A stretch of 64,000 nt of DNA from Hemicordylus capensis (lineage: Eukaryota > Chordata > Lepidosauria > Squamata > Cordylidae), in contig NC_069669.1 of NCBI RefSeq assembly GCF_027244095.1, positions 10,008,501 through 10,072,500 on the forward strand. The letters are read 5' to 3'. The position numbers were made by a program, and so were the translations under genes. This document shows, piece by piece, positions 41,235-50,920 of the stretch (its first letter is position 1; every line of letters starts with the position of its first letter). The notes under the pieces are model-generated. The model did not search any database and was not told the origin of the DNA. It worked only from the letters and a program-made list of their open reading frames with translations.

Positions 41235-44200
41235 ATGGGGCCCAGGTGCGAATTATTCCAGCTGTTCTTGGTGCTCTTCCTGCTGCCTGGAGATTTAGCC
41301 TTTCAGGAAACAGATGGAGGCTGGTGAGTCGGCAATGCATCTGCGAAATAGCAATCAGTCCTTTCCGTTTATTTTCTTGGCCACGGGGCTGACACTAAAT
41401 CAGGTAACGTTTACAGAAGGAAATAAACACGAAGGAAAACAAAGTTTGAACAAGAAAACACAGTCTATTATTATGGTCAGTTACATCTGCTTTAAAAGTT
41501 GGCAGACGCCTTGGATAAACCTAGCAACAAGGTGGGAAAAACTCACTCTCTAGGATTATTATTAAATAATAATCGGTTTTCTGGAGGATTGACCAGTTAT
41601 TACACAGCTTTAACAAGTCAGCTGTATATTTCTCTTTCCCTGAGTTAGGGTGCAAAAGAATAAACATTGAGGAAGATCCTCAACTTCTATAGCACCGCCT
41701 GGACAGAATCAAAGATGCTTTGCTTTTTACATTTCTATCCAGCTCTTCCTCCAAGGAGGCCAGAGTGGTGCATATGGCTAGGTTTATCCTCACAACAACC
41801 CTGTGAGTTAGGGAGAGGATGGCTGAATTTATTATTTATTATTTATTTAAAATATGTATACCCCGCCCCTCTGGTACATTACTGCTCGGGGCGACTCACA
41901 TTTATACAATGTTGCAATGTAAATCAGACTAATAAAATTAACCAAGTTAAACAAGTTAAAAATCCGAGCTAAATGAATGAATGAGGATTTGGAAAACTGA
42001 GGATTTGAACTCGGATCTCCCCAGTTTTAGTCCAGCACTCTTGCCAGTACACCCGGCTGCCTCTTGCTATAGGGGGGATGTTAACTAAGCTGCCTTTCAA
42101 CACAACTGTTGCCATCAGCTGGAATATGGCCAGCATAGATAACTAGTGTTTGTTTCTTATTTGCATAACATAGGAAGCTGCCACCGACTGAGTCAGACCC
42201 TTGGTCCATCGAGCTGAGTATTGTCTGCACTGACTGGCAGTGGCTTCTCCAGGGTTGCAGGCAGGGGTCTTCCCCAGCCCTTCTTGGGGATCCCAGGAAT
42301 TGAACCTGGGACCTTCTGCCTGCAAAGCAGATTCTCTACCACTGAGCTACATCCCCATCCTATAGGAACATGGATTTCTTTAATTATTCTTATTCTTCCT
42401 CCTCCTCCTCCTTCTCCTCCTCCTTCTTCTTCTAGCCATCTAAAGTAACAGATACCATAGCTTCCTGTGGCAGTGGAGTCTGTACATTAATGATGCACTG
42501 TGTGAGGAATCCACATTTTATAAATGTGGATCCCTCACACAATTTTATAAATGTGGATCTTTGAAAAGAGTGCATATGGATAAGCAGTTTTGCCTATGAC
42601 TATTCCCGTGCTGGACAAATGAAATGCACGTGTGTCCAAATTTAGGCACATAGGAAGCTGCCTTCTACCGAGTCAGGCCCTTGGTCCATCTAGCTCAGCA
42701 TTGTCTACCCAGGCTGGCAGCAGCTTCTCCGGGGTTGCAGGCAGGAGTCTCTCTCAGCCCTATCTGATAATCTGGGAGCTTCTGCCTGCAAGCATGCAGG
42801 TGCTCTTCCCAGAGTGGCTCCATCTCCTAAGGGGAATCTCTTACAGTGCTCACACCTGCAGTCTCCCACTTAAAATGCAAACCAGGGTGGTCCCTGCTTA
42901 GAGATTAATGCTTGCTACCACAAGACCAGCTCTCCTCTCCTCCCCGTTTGTCCTTGGATTGCCATGTTGATGGTCTGTATCATTTTCCCCACTTTTCATT
43001 TCAGGCTGACAAGCCAACACGCTGCCCTTATGGAAGAAGACATCTGCACGGTGGAAAGGAGAGATGCAAGCTTGACTTATTCCCAGTTCATCGAACAGTT
43101 GAGTGAAATGCCAGTATTTCCCTGTTTCTCTTGCCACAAGGGGGCAGTGTGCACCAATTCCGGTGAAATTCCAGTGTGCACCAATTCCAGAGTGGCGTGC
43201 ATGATATATGTTTATTATCCCCACAGCAACCCTGCGAGGTAGGTGAGACGGGGAGAGAAGCGCTCAGCCCAGAGTCACCCAGTGAGTTTCATGGCTGGAA
43301 CATAGGAAGCTAACTGTGCCTCTTATCCCTGGTTTTTATCCTCCCATTTTTATTGCCAACGGCACACTCTGTTTTATACTGAAGGACAGCCTGGAAATCT
43401 TTCTGATTGAACCAAGCGAAAGAGAGATCTGTTGCACCTCCCGATGTTTAATGGGTTCCCAATTTGATCATGGTACTTTGGCTGCGTTGCTGCAAAGAGT
43501 GTGAGAAGAGTGCTCTGCCCTCGCGGGTTCACAGTCTCCTCACTACAACCTTCACGCTCTGTTGCATCGCCCCCGGGGGAAATGTGCTGGTTGGCGTCCC
43601 GTCCGACAGAGCCTTTTTTCCTTTTGCGACCTACATAGGAAGCTGCTTCCTACTGAGTCCGATCCTTGGTCTAGCTCGCTCAAGATTGTCTACCCAGACT
43701 GGCAGCAGGTTCTCCAAGGTTACAGGCAGGTCACCTTGCCTTGTGGTAGCAAATGTGAATTATCCCCTTTGCTAAGCAGGGTCCACCCTGGTTGCATTTG
43801 AATGGGAGACCACACGTGTGAGCATTGCAAGATATTCTCCTTATGAGGCCGCTCTGGGAAGAGCATCTGCCTGCTTGCATGCAAGAGGTTGCTAGTTCCT
43901 TCCCTGGCAGCATCTCCAAGATAGGGCTGGGAGAGATTTCTGCCTGCAACCTTGGAGAAGCCGCTGCCAGTCTGTGATGACAATACTGAGCTAGATAGAC
44001 CAAGGGTCTGACTCAGTATATGGCAGCTTCCTGTGTTCCTATGAGTCTCTCTCTCTCAGCCCTATCTGGAGATGCCAGGGAGGGAGCTTAGGACCTTCTG
44101 TCTGCAAAGCAGGTGCTCTCCCTGGAGTGGCCCCATCCCTTAAGGGGTAGATCCTGCAGCACCCGTGACTCAGTAGCCCATCTCATAACTGTAACATTTA

Positions 44201-47200
44201 AGTGTGTGTACACAAATAAGACCACAAATGGAAGTGTCTCAGTTAGGGAGACCGGTTACTCCAGTCATTGGCTTACATCCAGTCTAAGTTACTCATAAGC
44301 AATCTTACTGAAGTTAATGGGACAACTTTGCCTGTCGCATTAATGTTAATAGGAGTAAGGTAAAGGTAGTGTGCTGTCAAGTCGGTGTCGACTCCTAGCA
44401 CCCACAGAGCCTTGTGGTTGTCTTTGGTAGAATACAGGAGGGGTTGACCATTGCCTCCTCCCGCACACTATGAGAGGATGCCTTTCAGCACCTTCCTAGA
44501 TCGCTGCTGCCCGATATAGCACCAGCGGGGATTTGAACCAGCAACCTTCTGCTTGTTAGTCAATCATTTATCTGCTGTGCCACTAGGGTGTACTCAGTGC
44601 TCATTTTCTGAAGCCTGTCACTCAGGCTGAGGGGAGGGGCACACTGAGCTTCAGCACGTAGCCAGCCAATCAGGACAGAAGAGGAGGGTCTTCATCCTTC
44701 TCCCTCCCCTTCTGCGGTGGATACATCTGCAGAGCACATGTCATCTTCAAGCCAGCGTTCTTCAGCTGGGGGACAAATAGCACAGCGTGGGGAGGGGAAG
44801 GAGGGCTCTGAGCACCCCCTGGGAGCCCTTCAAGTACCCCTAAGGGTGCTAGTACTCCCTCTTGGGAACCCCTGCCCTGGAGGACAGGAGGACTCCAGCA
44901 CCTGAGAGTGGTGTGACCAGCAAACGCAGCATATATAGTGCCTGTAAGTGTCTCTTTCCATTTTCCAGGTATGCTTTCTCAAGGCCAGTGATCCTCCAGG
45001 GAGTCACGGACAACTCGGTGAGTGCCCCACGACGGGGCCTTTTATATCTTCTTAGCCGTCAAATAAGCAAGACAAACCAAACCAAAATGCCACCCCTCCC
45101 ACCTTGGGGCCCGAAGTGGTGCAGGAGCTGGGAAAGACCGCCCGATTCCTCTCCTTGGTTCAACCGTGACTCTGTGGACTCCTGTCAGGAGGCAAGTTGA
45201 GTCAGCTCAGGGGTTCTCCACCTGGGCTCCCCAGATATTGCTGGACTACAACCCCCATCACCCTCAGCCCTTGTGGCGGGGGATGTTGGCTGTTGTAGTC
45301 CAACATCATCTGGAGAGCCGCGGTGGGGAACCTCTTAGGCAGATGATCCCTTGAGTTCCGATTACACCTTTCCAGCTCTGATTTGACTCCAAGAGCCTGG
45401 TCTGGGTTAGAGATGTGCATGAGCTGGTTCAGGAGTCTCTCTCTCTCTCTCTCTTCGCCTTCTCCCTTCTCTGCTCCTGCAGGAGTTCCGGGATCAGTGC
45501 ACGAAGGACAAGTTGCTCGCTCGCTTTGGGGACCACCGGGTGCGCCTCAGCACCGCCAACACCTACTCCTACCACAAAGGTGAGGGCTGAATCACTGAAG
45601 ATGCTCCCCAGGCAGGGACCAGAGAGACAAATTCGAGAGAGCTCAAGTTCGGTAGAGTGGGATAGAAATGCAACTATTTATTTGTGATTTCTCTGGGTGA
45701 ACCGCCCTGAGCCATTTTTGGAAGGGCGGTATAGAAATAGAATAAATGAATAAATAATAAACTAATAAAGAATAGCTGGGCATGATGTGTTGCAGACAAG
45801 ATCTCCAGCAGGATTTCCTGGACCTGGTAAGAACAGAAGAACAGCCCTGCTGGATCAGGCCCAAGGAGGCCCATCTAGTCCAGCATCCTGTTTCGCACAG
45901 TGGCCCACCAGATGCTGAGTTGAGGGCATGCCCTCTCTCCTGCTGTTACTCCCCTGCAACTGGTACTCAGAGGCATCTTGCCTTTGAGGCTGGAGGTGGC
46001 CCGCAGCCCTCCGACTCAAAGTTTGGTAGTTTGCATTTGGAAATCCAGATGCAGCGGTGGTTGCCAGGTGGGCTTCCGTGATCAGTGCCACACCCATCCT
46101 ACCTGAGTACCCCATGGACCGCCCTTTCCACAGGCCTGGTTGTGGCTCTCTGTGAGATAATGCCCAGAAAAGTAACATGCACATCATGTCCGCAGCAGTT
46201 TTATAACTGGTCTCTGTGTGTGTGTACGTCTACTATTGTTGCTGCTGCTGCTCTTGTTAAAAATGTGAAAGGATGAGAACTTATACCCCATATCTACTTT
46301 CAAAAACATATTACTTAATTATTTCCCCTCAATGAAATTGACTGGACCAGAAGCTGCCATGAAACAATTTCAGGGTTCTCTTGAGGGGAAGCAGCTATAA
46401 TAAAGTTACGAGGGTAGCAACTAACAGGCTCCAAGCTGCAGCCTGTGGGCCAGCGGGAGGCATTCTCCCTCTCGCATGCTTGGGAAGAAGGTCTGTAGCT
46501 TAATCTGTAGTTATGAGAAAAAGTCACAGAGACCCAGCATGGCATAGTGGTTAGAGTGTTGGACTAGGACCAGGAAGATTCGAGTTCAAATTCCCATGCA
46601 GCCATGAAACTTGCTGGGTGACTTGTCACATCCCTCTCCGCCTAGCCTACCTCACAGGGTTGTTGCGGGGATGAGCATAACGCTGTACACAACGGAGGGC
46701 TCCTTGGAGGAAGAGCAGGATGTAAATGTAAGGAAGTAAATAAATAGGTTTCTCCTGGTCTTGGAGCATGCGGCCACCACTGAATGGGCCCGTTTCTCTG
46801 TCCCAGTTGACCTGCCCTTCCAGGATTACGTCCACCAGCTGTTGGAACCTCAAGACTTGACAACATTGGGAAGTGGTGAGTAGGGCCTAGCGGCTTCATC
46901 CCCTGAGGGGAATATCTTGCAGTGCTCACACTTCAAGTTTCCCATTCATATGCAACCAGGGCAGACCCTGCTTAGCTATGGGGAGCAGTCATGCTTGCGC
47001 CCACCAGACCAGCTCTCCTCCCCTGTGGCCAAAAGATTGTGGGAGTTGTAGCCCGACATCATCGGCAGCATCTCCAGGTAGGGCTGGGAGAGACTCCTGC
47101 CTGAAACCTTGGAGAGCTGCTGCCCGTCAGTGTAGACAATACTGAGCTAAATGGACCAAGGAACCCGTGGTCTAGCCCAGGGAGTCTCAACGTCGGGTCC

Positions 47201-50200
47201 CCAGATGTTATTCGACTTCATTTCCCACAATCCCCAACCAAAGGCCACTGGGGCTGGGCATTATGGGAGTTGAAGTCCAATAACATCTGGGGACCCAACA
47301 TTGAGAATCTCTGGTCTAGCCTCTCTTTCGTCTTGTGAGCGTGCCTGAACTCGGTGGGTCTGTTGAAGCCGAGTACTGGAGTGGCGAACTCAATCTGCTT
47401 CAGGTATGCACGTTCGAAAGATTTTGCTCCCATCTTTTAGCCCCTTCTCTTGCAGAATGGTCTCTGCCCCCCGCCTGGCCCCACCAATATTCCTTTCTGT
47501 GTACAATCACCCTGCCTGCAAATCAGACAAAGGAAGTCATTGCCCGTGGGAAGCTCAGGCCCGGATCCATTTGTACGTCTCTTACGGTGTTAGGGGGCAC
47601 TCCTTGCTTCCAAAAAGGTCAGCTCTCTGAGTCTCTCTCTTCTTCCCCCACAGAAACACTGTACTTCTTCGGGGACAATAACTTAACAGAGTGGGGCCCT
47701 CTCTTCCAGAAGTACCGACCACCTCCGTTCTGGATCCCAGGAACCACTAGTGCATACAGCTTTGGCATTGCTGGTCAGTAACCAACACCTCAAGGGATGG
47801 GGGGGATGAGGAAAACACGAGCCGGGCGTCTCGGGCAGCTGAATTCTGCCCCACTGGAGTTTCCACATTTGGGTTCTCCAATGTTATTGGATGACAACTC
47901 CGGTGATTGATGGGAGATCATCATGGGAGGAGAGCTGGTCTTTTGGTAGCAAGCATGAATTGTCCCTTTTGCTAAGCAGGGTCCCCCCTGGTTTGCATTT
48001 GAATGGGAGACTACATGTGTGAGCACTGTAAGAGATTTCCCTTAGGGGATGGGGCCACTCTGGGAAGAGCACCTGCCTGCTTGCAAGCAGAAGGTTTCAA
48101 GTTCCCTCCCTGGTAGCATCTCCAAGATATGGCTGAGAAAGACTCCTGTGTAACCTTGGAGAAGCCGCTGCCAGTCTGGGTAGACAATACTGAGCTAGAT
48201 GGACCAAGGGTCTGACTCAATATGTGGCAGCTTCTGATGTTCCTATGAGGTGCTAATGGGAGTTGTCATCCAGGGACATAAATTGGAGAGTGTCAGCTGT
48301 GCCAAACAGTCTGTGTTTTTTATTTTATTCTGCTATACACCTACCTCTTGATATGCAGCCCACTCCTTTGGAGCCGATAGTTCCTTGTTGACGCTGTTCC
48401 CGGAGTGCACATTTGATTCCTCTCTCTCGGCTCTGGTTTCCCCCAGGCTCAGGTTCAGGGGTGCCTTTCCACTGGCACGGCCCAGGTTACTCGGAGGTGA
48501 TCTTTGGCAGGAAGGTGAGTGCCATGAACACAACCAGTGGGATGCTTCTCTCTGAGGGTCTCGCTAGTGTGGCTGCAGGCTGGAGGGACAGACAACATGT
48601 CCCAGAGTGTTCCAACGGCATCTTCATGCAACACAAAGGTGGATTTGAGTCTCGTGCGTAGCATTGCAGCCTCTGTCTTCTCCAGCTGCTGTGATGGTAA
48701 TTGAAGGCTCCAAATTCTGATTCAAGGGAGGAGGAGCATATGCTAGTCCTTTCTCAACCCTGAACAACTCAACTGGACGTGAGCTTGTGAATGCAATACG
48801 GGTAGAAAAGAATCGCTTCTTTGCTGCACATATCGCCTGAGCATCGATCTATGTTGTAATCTGTTGGGTTTGAGTAGAGTCTTTCTCCACTTGCTTTCCA
48901 GTTGTCTACCTTGCCGCTTCAGCCCCTGTAGAGTTTGCTGTTCCAGTTCTCCACCAGGGCATCAACAGGCTCACCAGCAGAGCCAATACGACTAGGGCTT
49001 CTTGGAATCCAATTGGATGCATTAAGCTTCTCTGGCAGACCATCCTAATAGGCCCCTCACCTGTGCGGAGGTGGGACGTGGTTGTGAGTCCAGCCTTAAC
49101 CAGATGGTGGTCCATCCATGACAATGGAGACATTTCAGGAGTCCCCACCCAGGGAATACCACCCTGATCATAATAAAAGTCCAGATTTACCCAAAAGGAA
49201 GATGACTCTGAATTTAGGATGACCCTTATTTTTAAAAGGGGGTATGAATTTAGGATGACCCTTCTTTAAAAAGGGTTGTACCATAATTACCCAAAAGGAA
49301 GATGACTCTGAATTTAGGATGACCCTTATTTTAAAAGGGTTGAACCATAATTACCCAAAAGGAAGATGACTCTGAATTTAGGATGACCCTTTTTTAAAAA
49401 AAAGGGTTATACTGTATACTGCAGGAGAAAGGTGACTCTGAATATTAGACGACCCTCCAATTTCTAACATCAAGGAACTTGAGGGTGTGTGGATGGGGGG
49501 AGCCTAGTCTTGGATTCGGATATAGGGTATTCCTTGCTTCTTTCTATCCATTCCCCCCCCATCCATCCAGTTTGTGACTTGGCTACCTTGCTTGCTTGAA
49601 TGTTCCTAGGGTTATTTACTCCGGTAGCGGTCTGCATTACGACATCAGTGGGCATGGATTAGTTAGATCCTAATTGGCACTGTTCTGTTCTGAAAATGTT
49701 TACCATTCTTCCCATCTTCTCCCTGCAGCGCTGGTTTCTGTACCCTCCTGAGAAAACTCCAGAGTTCCACCCCAACAAGACTACTCTGTCCTGGCTTTTG
49801 GACACGTACCCATCCCTTCCCCCCTGGGAGAGACCCGTAGAGTGCACCATTCGCCCTGGAGAGGTAAGTCCTAACCCTATCTTATAAAAAAGCCCGCATT
49901 CTCACAACTGCGAGTTACAGAGATAACCAGTATTGCTAAGCGTGGCACAGCCTCATTGCAAGAATGTAGATTTCCTGGGCAATCCTGGTCAAACTACTGT
50001 GGCTGAACTGCATTTAACTGGGATTGGATCCTAGTTGGCTATCCTGGTTAAATGCAGTTCAGTCACAGCAGTTTGACCAGGATATCCTGAGAAAGCTGCA
50101 TTCCCACAACCAGCTTCACGAGGCTCAACAATCCAGGATAACTTTCACCATGCTTACCTTGAGGACACAGCCAAATTATGACCCACAAAGCAAAACAGAG

Positions 50201-50920
50201 GTGAGGACTTTTTGTAGGGGAACAGCATCCTTCTCGCCCCCTGGAATCATGACATCCCGCACATTTGGTGCGGCTTTCCTCTTTTTGCAAATTGAGCTGG
50301 TTTTGTAGTGAGCATGAATTGTCGCCTTTGCTAAGCAGGGTCCACCCTGGTTGCATTTGAATGGGAGACTACGTTGTAAGGTATTCCCCTTAGGGGATGG
50401 GGCCGCTCTGGGAAGAGCATCTGCCTGCTTGCAGGCAGAAGGTTCCAAGTTCCCTCCCTGGCAGCATCTCCAAGATAAGGCTGAGCAGGACTCCTGCCTG
50501 CATCCCACTGGAGGGATGCTGTGCTGGGGATGGATAGGGCCAGTTGCTCTCCCCCTGCTCAATAAAGAGAATCCCCATTTTTAAAAAAGGGTGCCTCTTT
50601 GCTCAGTTAGCAGATGCTGCTGAACTACAATCCCCATCATCCCCAGCTACAATAAATTGTAGCAGAGAGTGATGGGAGTTGAAGTTCAGCAAGATCTGGA
50701 GCACCACAGGTGGGGAAACCCCTGGTGTAGAGCATTCAGCTTTGGCCCAATAGAAATAAGCAATCAGGGTGCTGCATTTTGGGTTGAGGGAGCTTGCCAC
50801 TGGCCTAACTTGTCCCCATGTGCTCTTCTTTCTCTTCAGGTCCTCTACTTCCCAGACCGCTGGTGGCATGCCACCCTCAACCTGGAGACCAGCGTCTTCA
50901 TCTCCACATTCCTGGGCTAG
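41235..50920 (+). CDS. JMJD8: JMJD8, JmjC-domain protein of the ER lumen (complete, 9 coding exons)
   Basis: Exons: 41235-41323, 43005-43097, 44969-45017, 45483-45579, 46807-46875, 47654-47773, 48447-48514, 49729-49863, 50840-50920, giving 266 aa. Exon 2 ends at a GTTGAG donor, chosen because it alone keeps the phase (..FIEQ/YAFSRP). The N-terminus MGPRCELFQLFLVLFLLPG is a signal peptide. The cupin/JmjC body carries RLSTANTYSYHK, TLYFFGDNN, FHWHGPGYSEVIFGRKRW and PDRWWHATLN. The first metal motif is HWH (H181, H183) where active JmjC enzymes have HxD/E; H250 is the distal His. Sequons are N142-L-T and N211-K-T. No KDEL-like tail is seen. Known family data: a luminal ER protein linked to NF-kB signalling and metabolism, with no demethylase activity firmly shown. 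It is convergent with STUB1, as in human. Confidence 0.95.
41729..42063 (-). mobile_element. MIR-like SINE split by a LINE 3' end
   Basis: The antisense MIR-like pieces (CTTCCTCCAAGGAGGCCAGA, and AGTCCAGCACTCTTGCCAG) flank a LINE end at 41827-41975 with GTATACCCCGCCCCTCTGGT. Confidence 0.55.
42168..42360 (-). mobile_element. tRNA SINE short form
   Basis: The antisense copy is complete, with the head GTAGCTCAGTGGTAGAGAAT on the minus strand. A CTC/CTT repeat follows at 42386-42435. Confidence 0.72.
42644..42941 (-). mobile_element. 5S-headed tRNA SINE just before JMJD8 exon 2
   Basis: The antisense copy ends about 63 bases before the exon 2 acceptor. A small gap removes part of the 5S-like segment. 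Confidence 0.68.
43203..43300 (-). mobile_element. MIR-like SINE fragment
   Basis: CCCCACAGCAACCCTGCGAG and CAGAGTCACCCAGTGAG are antisense MIR-like CORE sequence. Confidence 0.45.
43630..44165 (-). mobile_element. 5S-headed tRNA SINE with another SINE inside
   Basis: The antisense host pieces are 43630-43735 and 44045-44165; the second piece holds AGATGCCAGGGAGGGAGCTT and the start of the head region. Confidence 0.55.
43740..44043 (+). mobile_element. 5S-headed tRNA SINE inserted in an opposite-strand SINE
   Basis: The sense copy carries TTTGCTAAGCAGGGTCCACC, AATGGGAGACCACACG and the tail GGCAGCTTCCTGTGTTCC. Confidence 0.7.
44357..44595 (-). mobile_element. Sauria-type SINE
   Basis: Antisense: the tail side GTCGGTGTCGACTCCTAGCA is Bov-B-like, and the head side has GGGATTTGAACCAGCAACC (B box) and GCTGTGCCACTAGGG (A box). 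Confidence 0.8.
45214..45335. mobile_element. hAT-type palindromic MITE
   Basis: GGGTTCTCCACCTGGGCTCC and GGTGGGGAACCTC are inverted ends; the arms have GGACTACAACCCCCATCACC and the complement. Confidence 0.65.
45668..45770 (+). repeat. LINE 3' end
   Basis: CCGCCCTGAGCCATTTTTGG, GGGCGGTATAGAAATAG and an AATAAATAAT tail define the family also seen at 34590 and 60640. Confidence 0.55.
45828..46015 (-). mobile_element. CR1-type LINE 3' end
   Basis: The antisense copy begins AAGAACAGAAGAACAGCCCTG (trimmed here to its key AACAGCCCTG) and ends at GGAGGTGGCCCGCAGCCCTC. Confidence 0.6.
46530..46745 (+). mobile_element. MIR-like CORE-SINE
   Basis: CATGGCATAGTGGTTAGAGT, GAGTTCAAATTCCC and CTCACAGGGTTGTTGC are in the order of the copy at 38919. 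It lies just upstream of JMJD8 exon 5. Confidence 0.7.
46890..47160. mobile_element. SINE pieces in opposite orientation
   Basis: 46890-47025 is an antisense 5S-type head (AGACCCTGCTTAGCTATG). 47064-47160 is a sense body and tail (GGCAGCATCTCCAGGTAGGG). Confidence 0.5.
47184..47318. mobile_element. hAT-type palindromic MITE
   Basis: GGAGTCTCAACGTCGGGTCC and GGACCCAACATTGAGAATCTC are inverted ends; the inner arms differ from the main family in having GACTTCATTTCCCACAATCC. Confidence 0.65.
47926..48246 (+). mobile_element. 5S-headed tRNA SINE, full-length reference copy
   Basis: The copy starts GAGGAGAGCTGGTC. The 5S-like segment follows at about 47965-48015 (TTTGCTAAGCAGGGTC, then AATGGGAGACTACATG). 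Next come a GGGGATGGGGCCACTCTGGG stretch where the tRNA A box has decayed, and the body. The tail is GGCAGCTTCTGATGTTCC. Confidence 0.8.
49187..49420. repeat. Minisatellite derived from a dispersed repeat
   Basis: TTACCCAAAAGGAAGATGAC starts units at 49187, 49287 and 49351, each with GACTCTGAATTTAGGATGAC and a run to AAAAGGGTTG. The unit lengths are 100 and 64 bases, the first holding an extra inner copy. Confidence 0.8.
50292..50502 (+). mobile_element. 5S-headed tRNA SINE, tail missing
   Basis: It runs from GAGCTGGTTTTGTAG to CTCCTGCCTGCA, where an antisense LINE-end repeat (50503-50612, GGGCCAGTTGCTCTCCCCCT) takes over. Confidence 0.65.
50620..50725. mobile_element. hAT-type palindromic MITE
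   Basis: CTGAACTACAATCCCCATCA and GTGATGGGAGTTGAAGTTCA are the paired arms. Confidence 0.6.

Noticed and set aside
49187-49420. A CRISPR-like array of repeats and spacers
   Set aside because: The units are contiguous and vary in length, there are no unique spacers, and the genome is eukaryotic.
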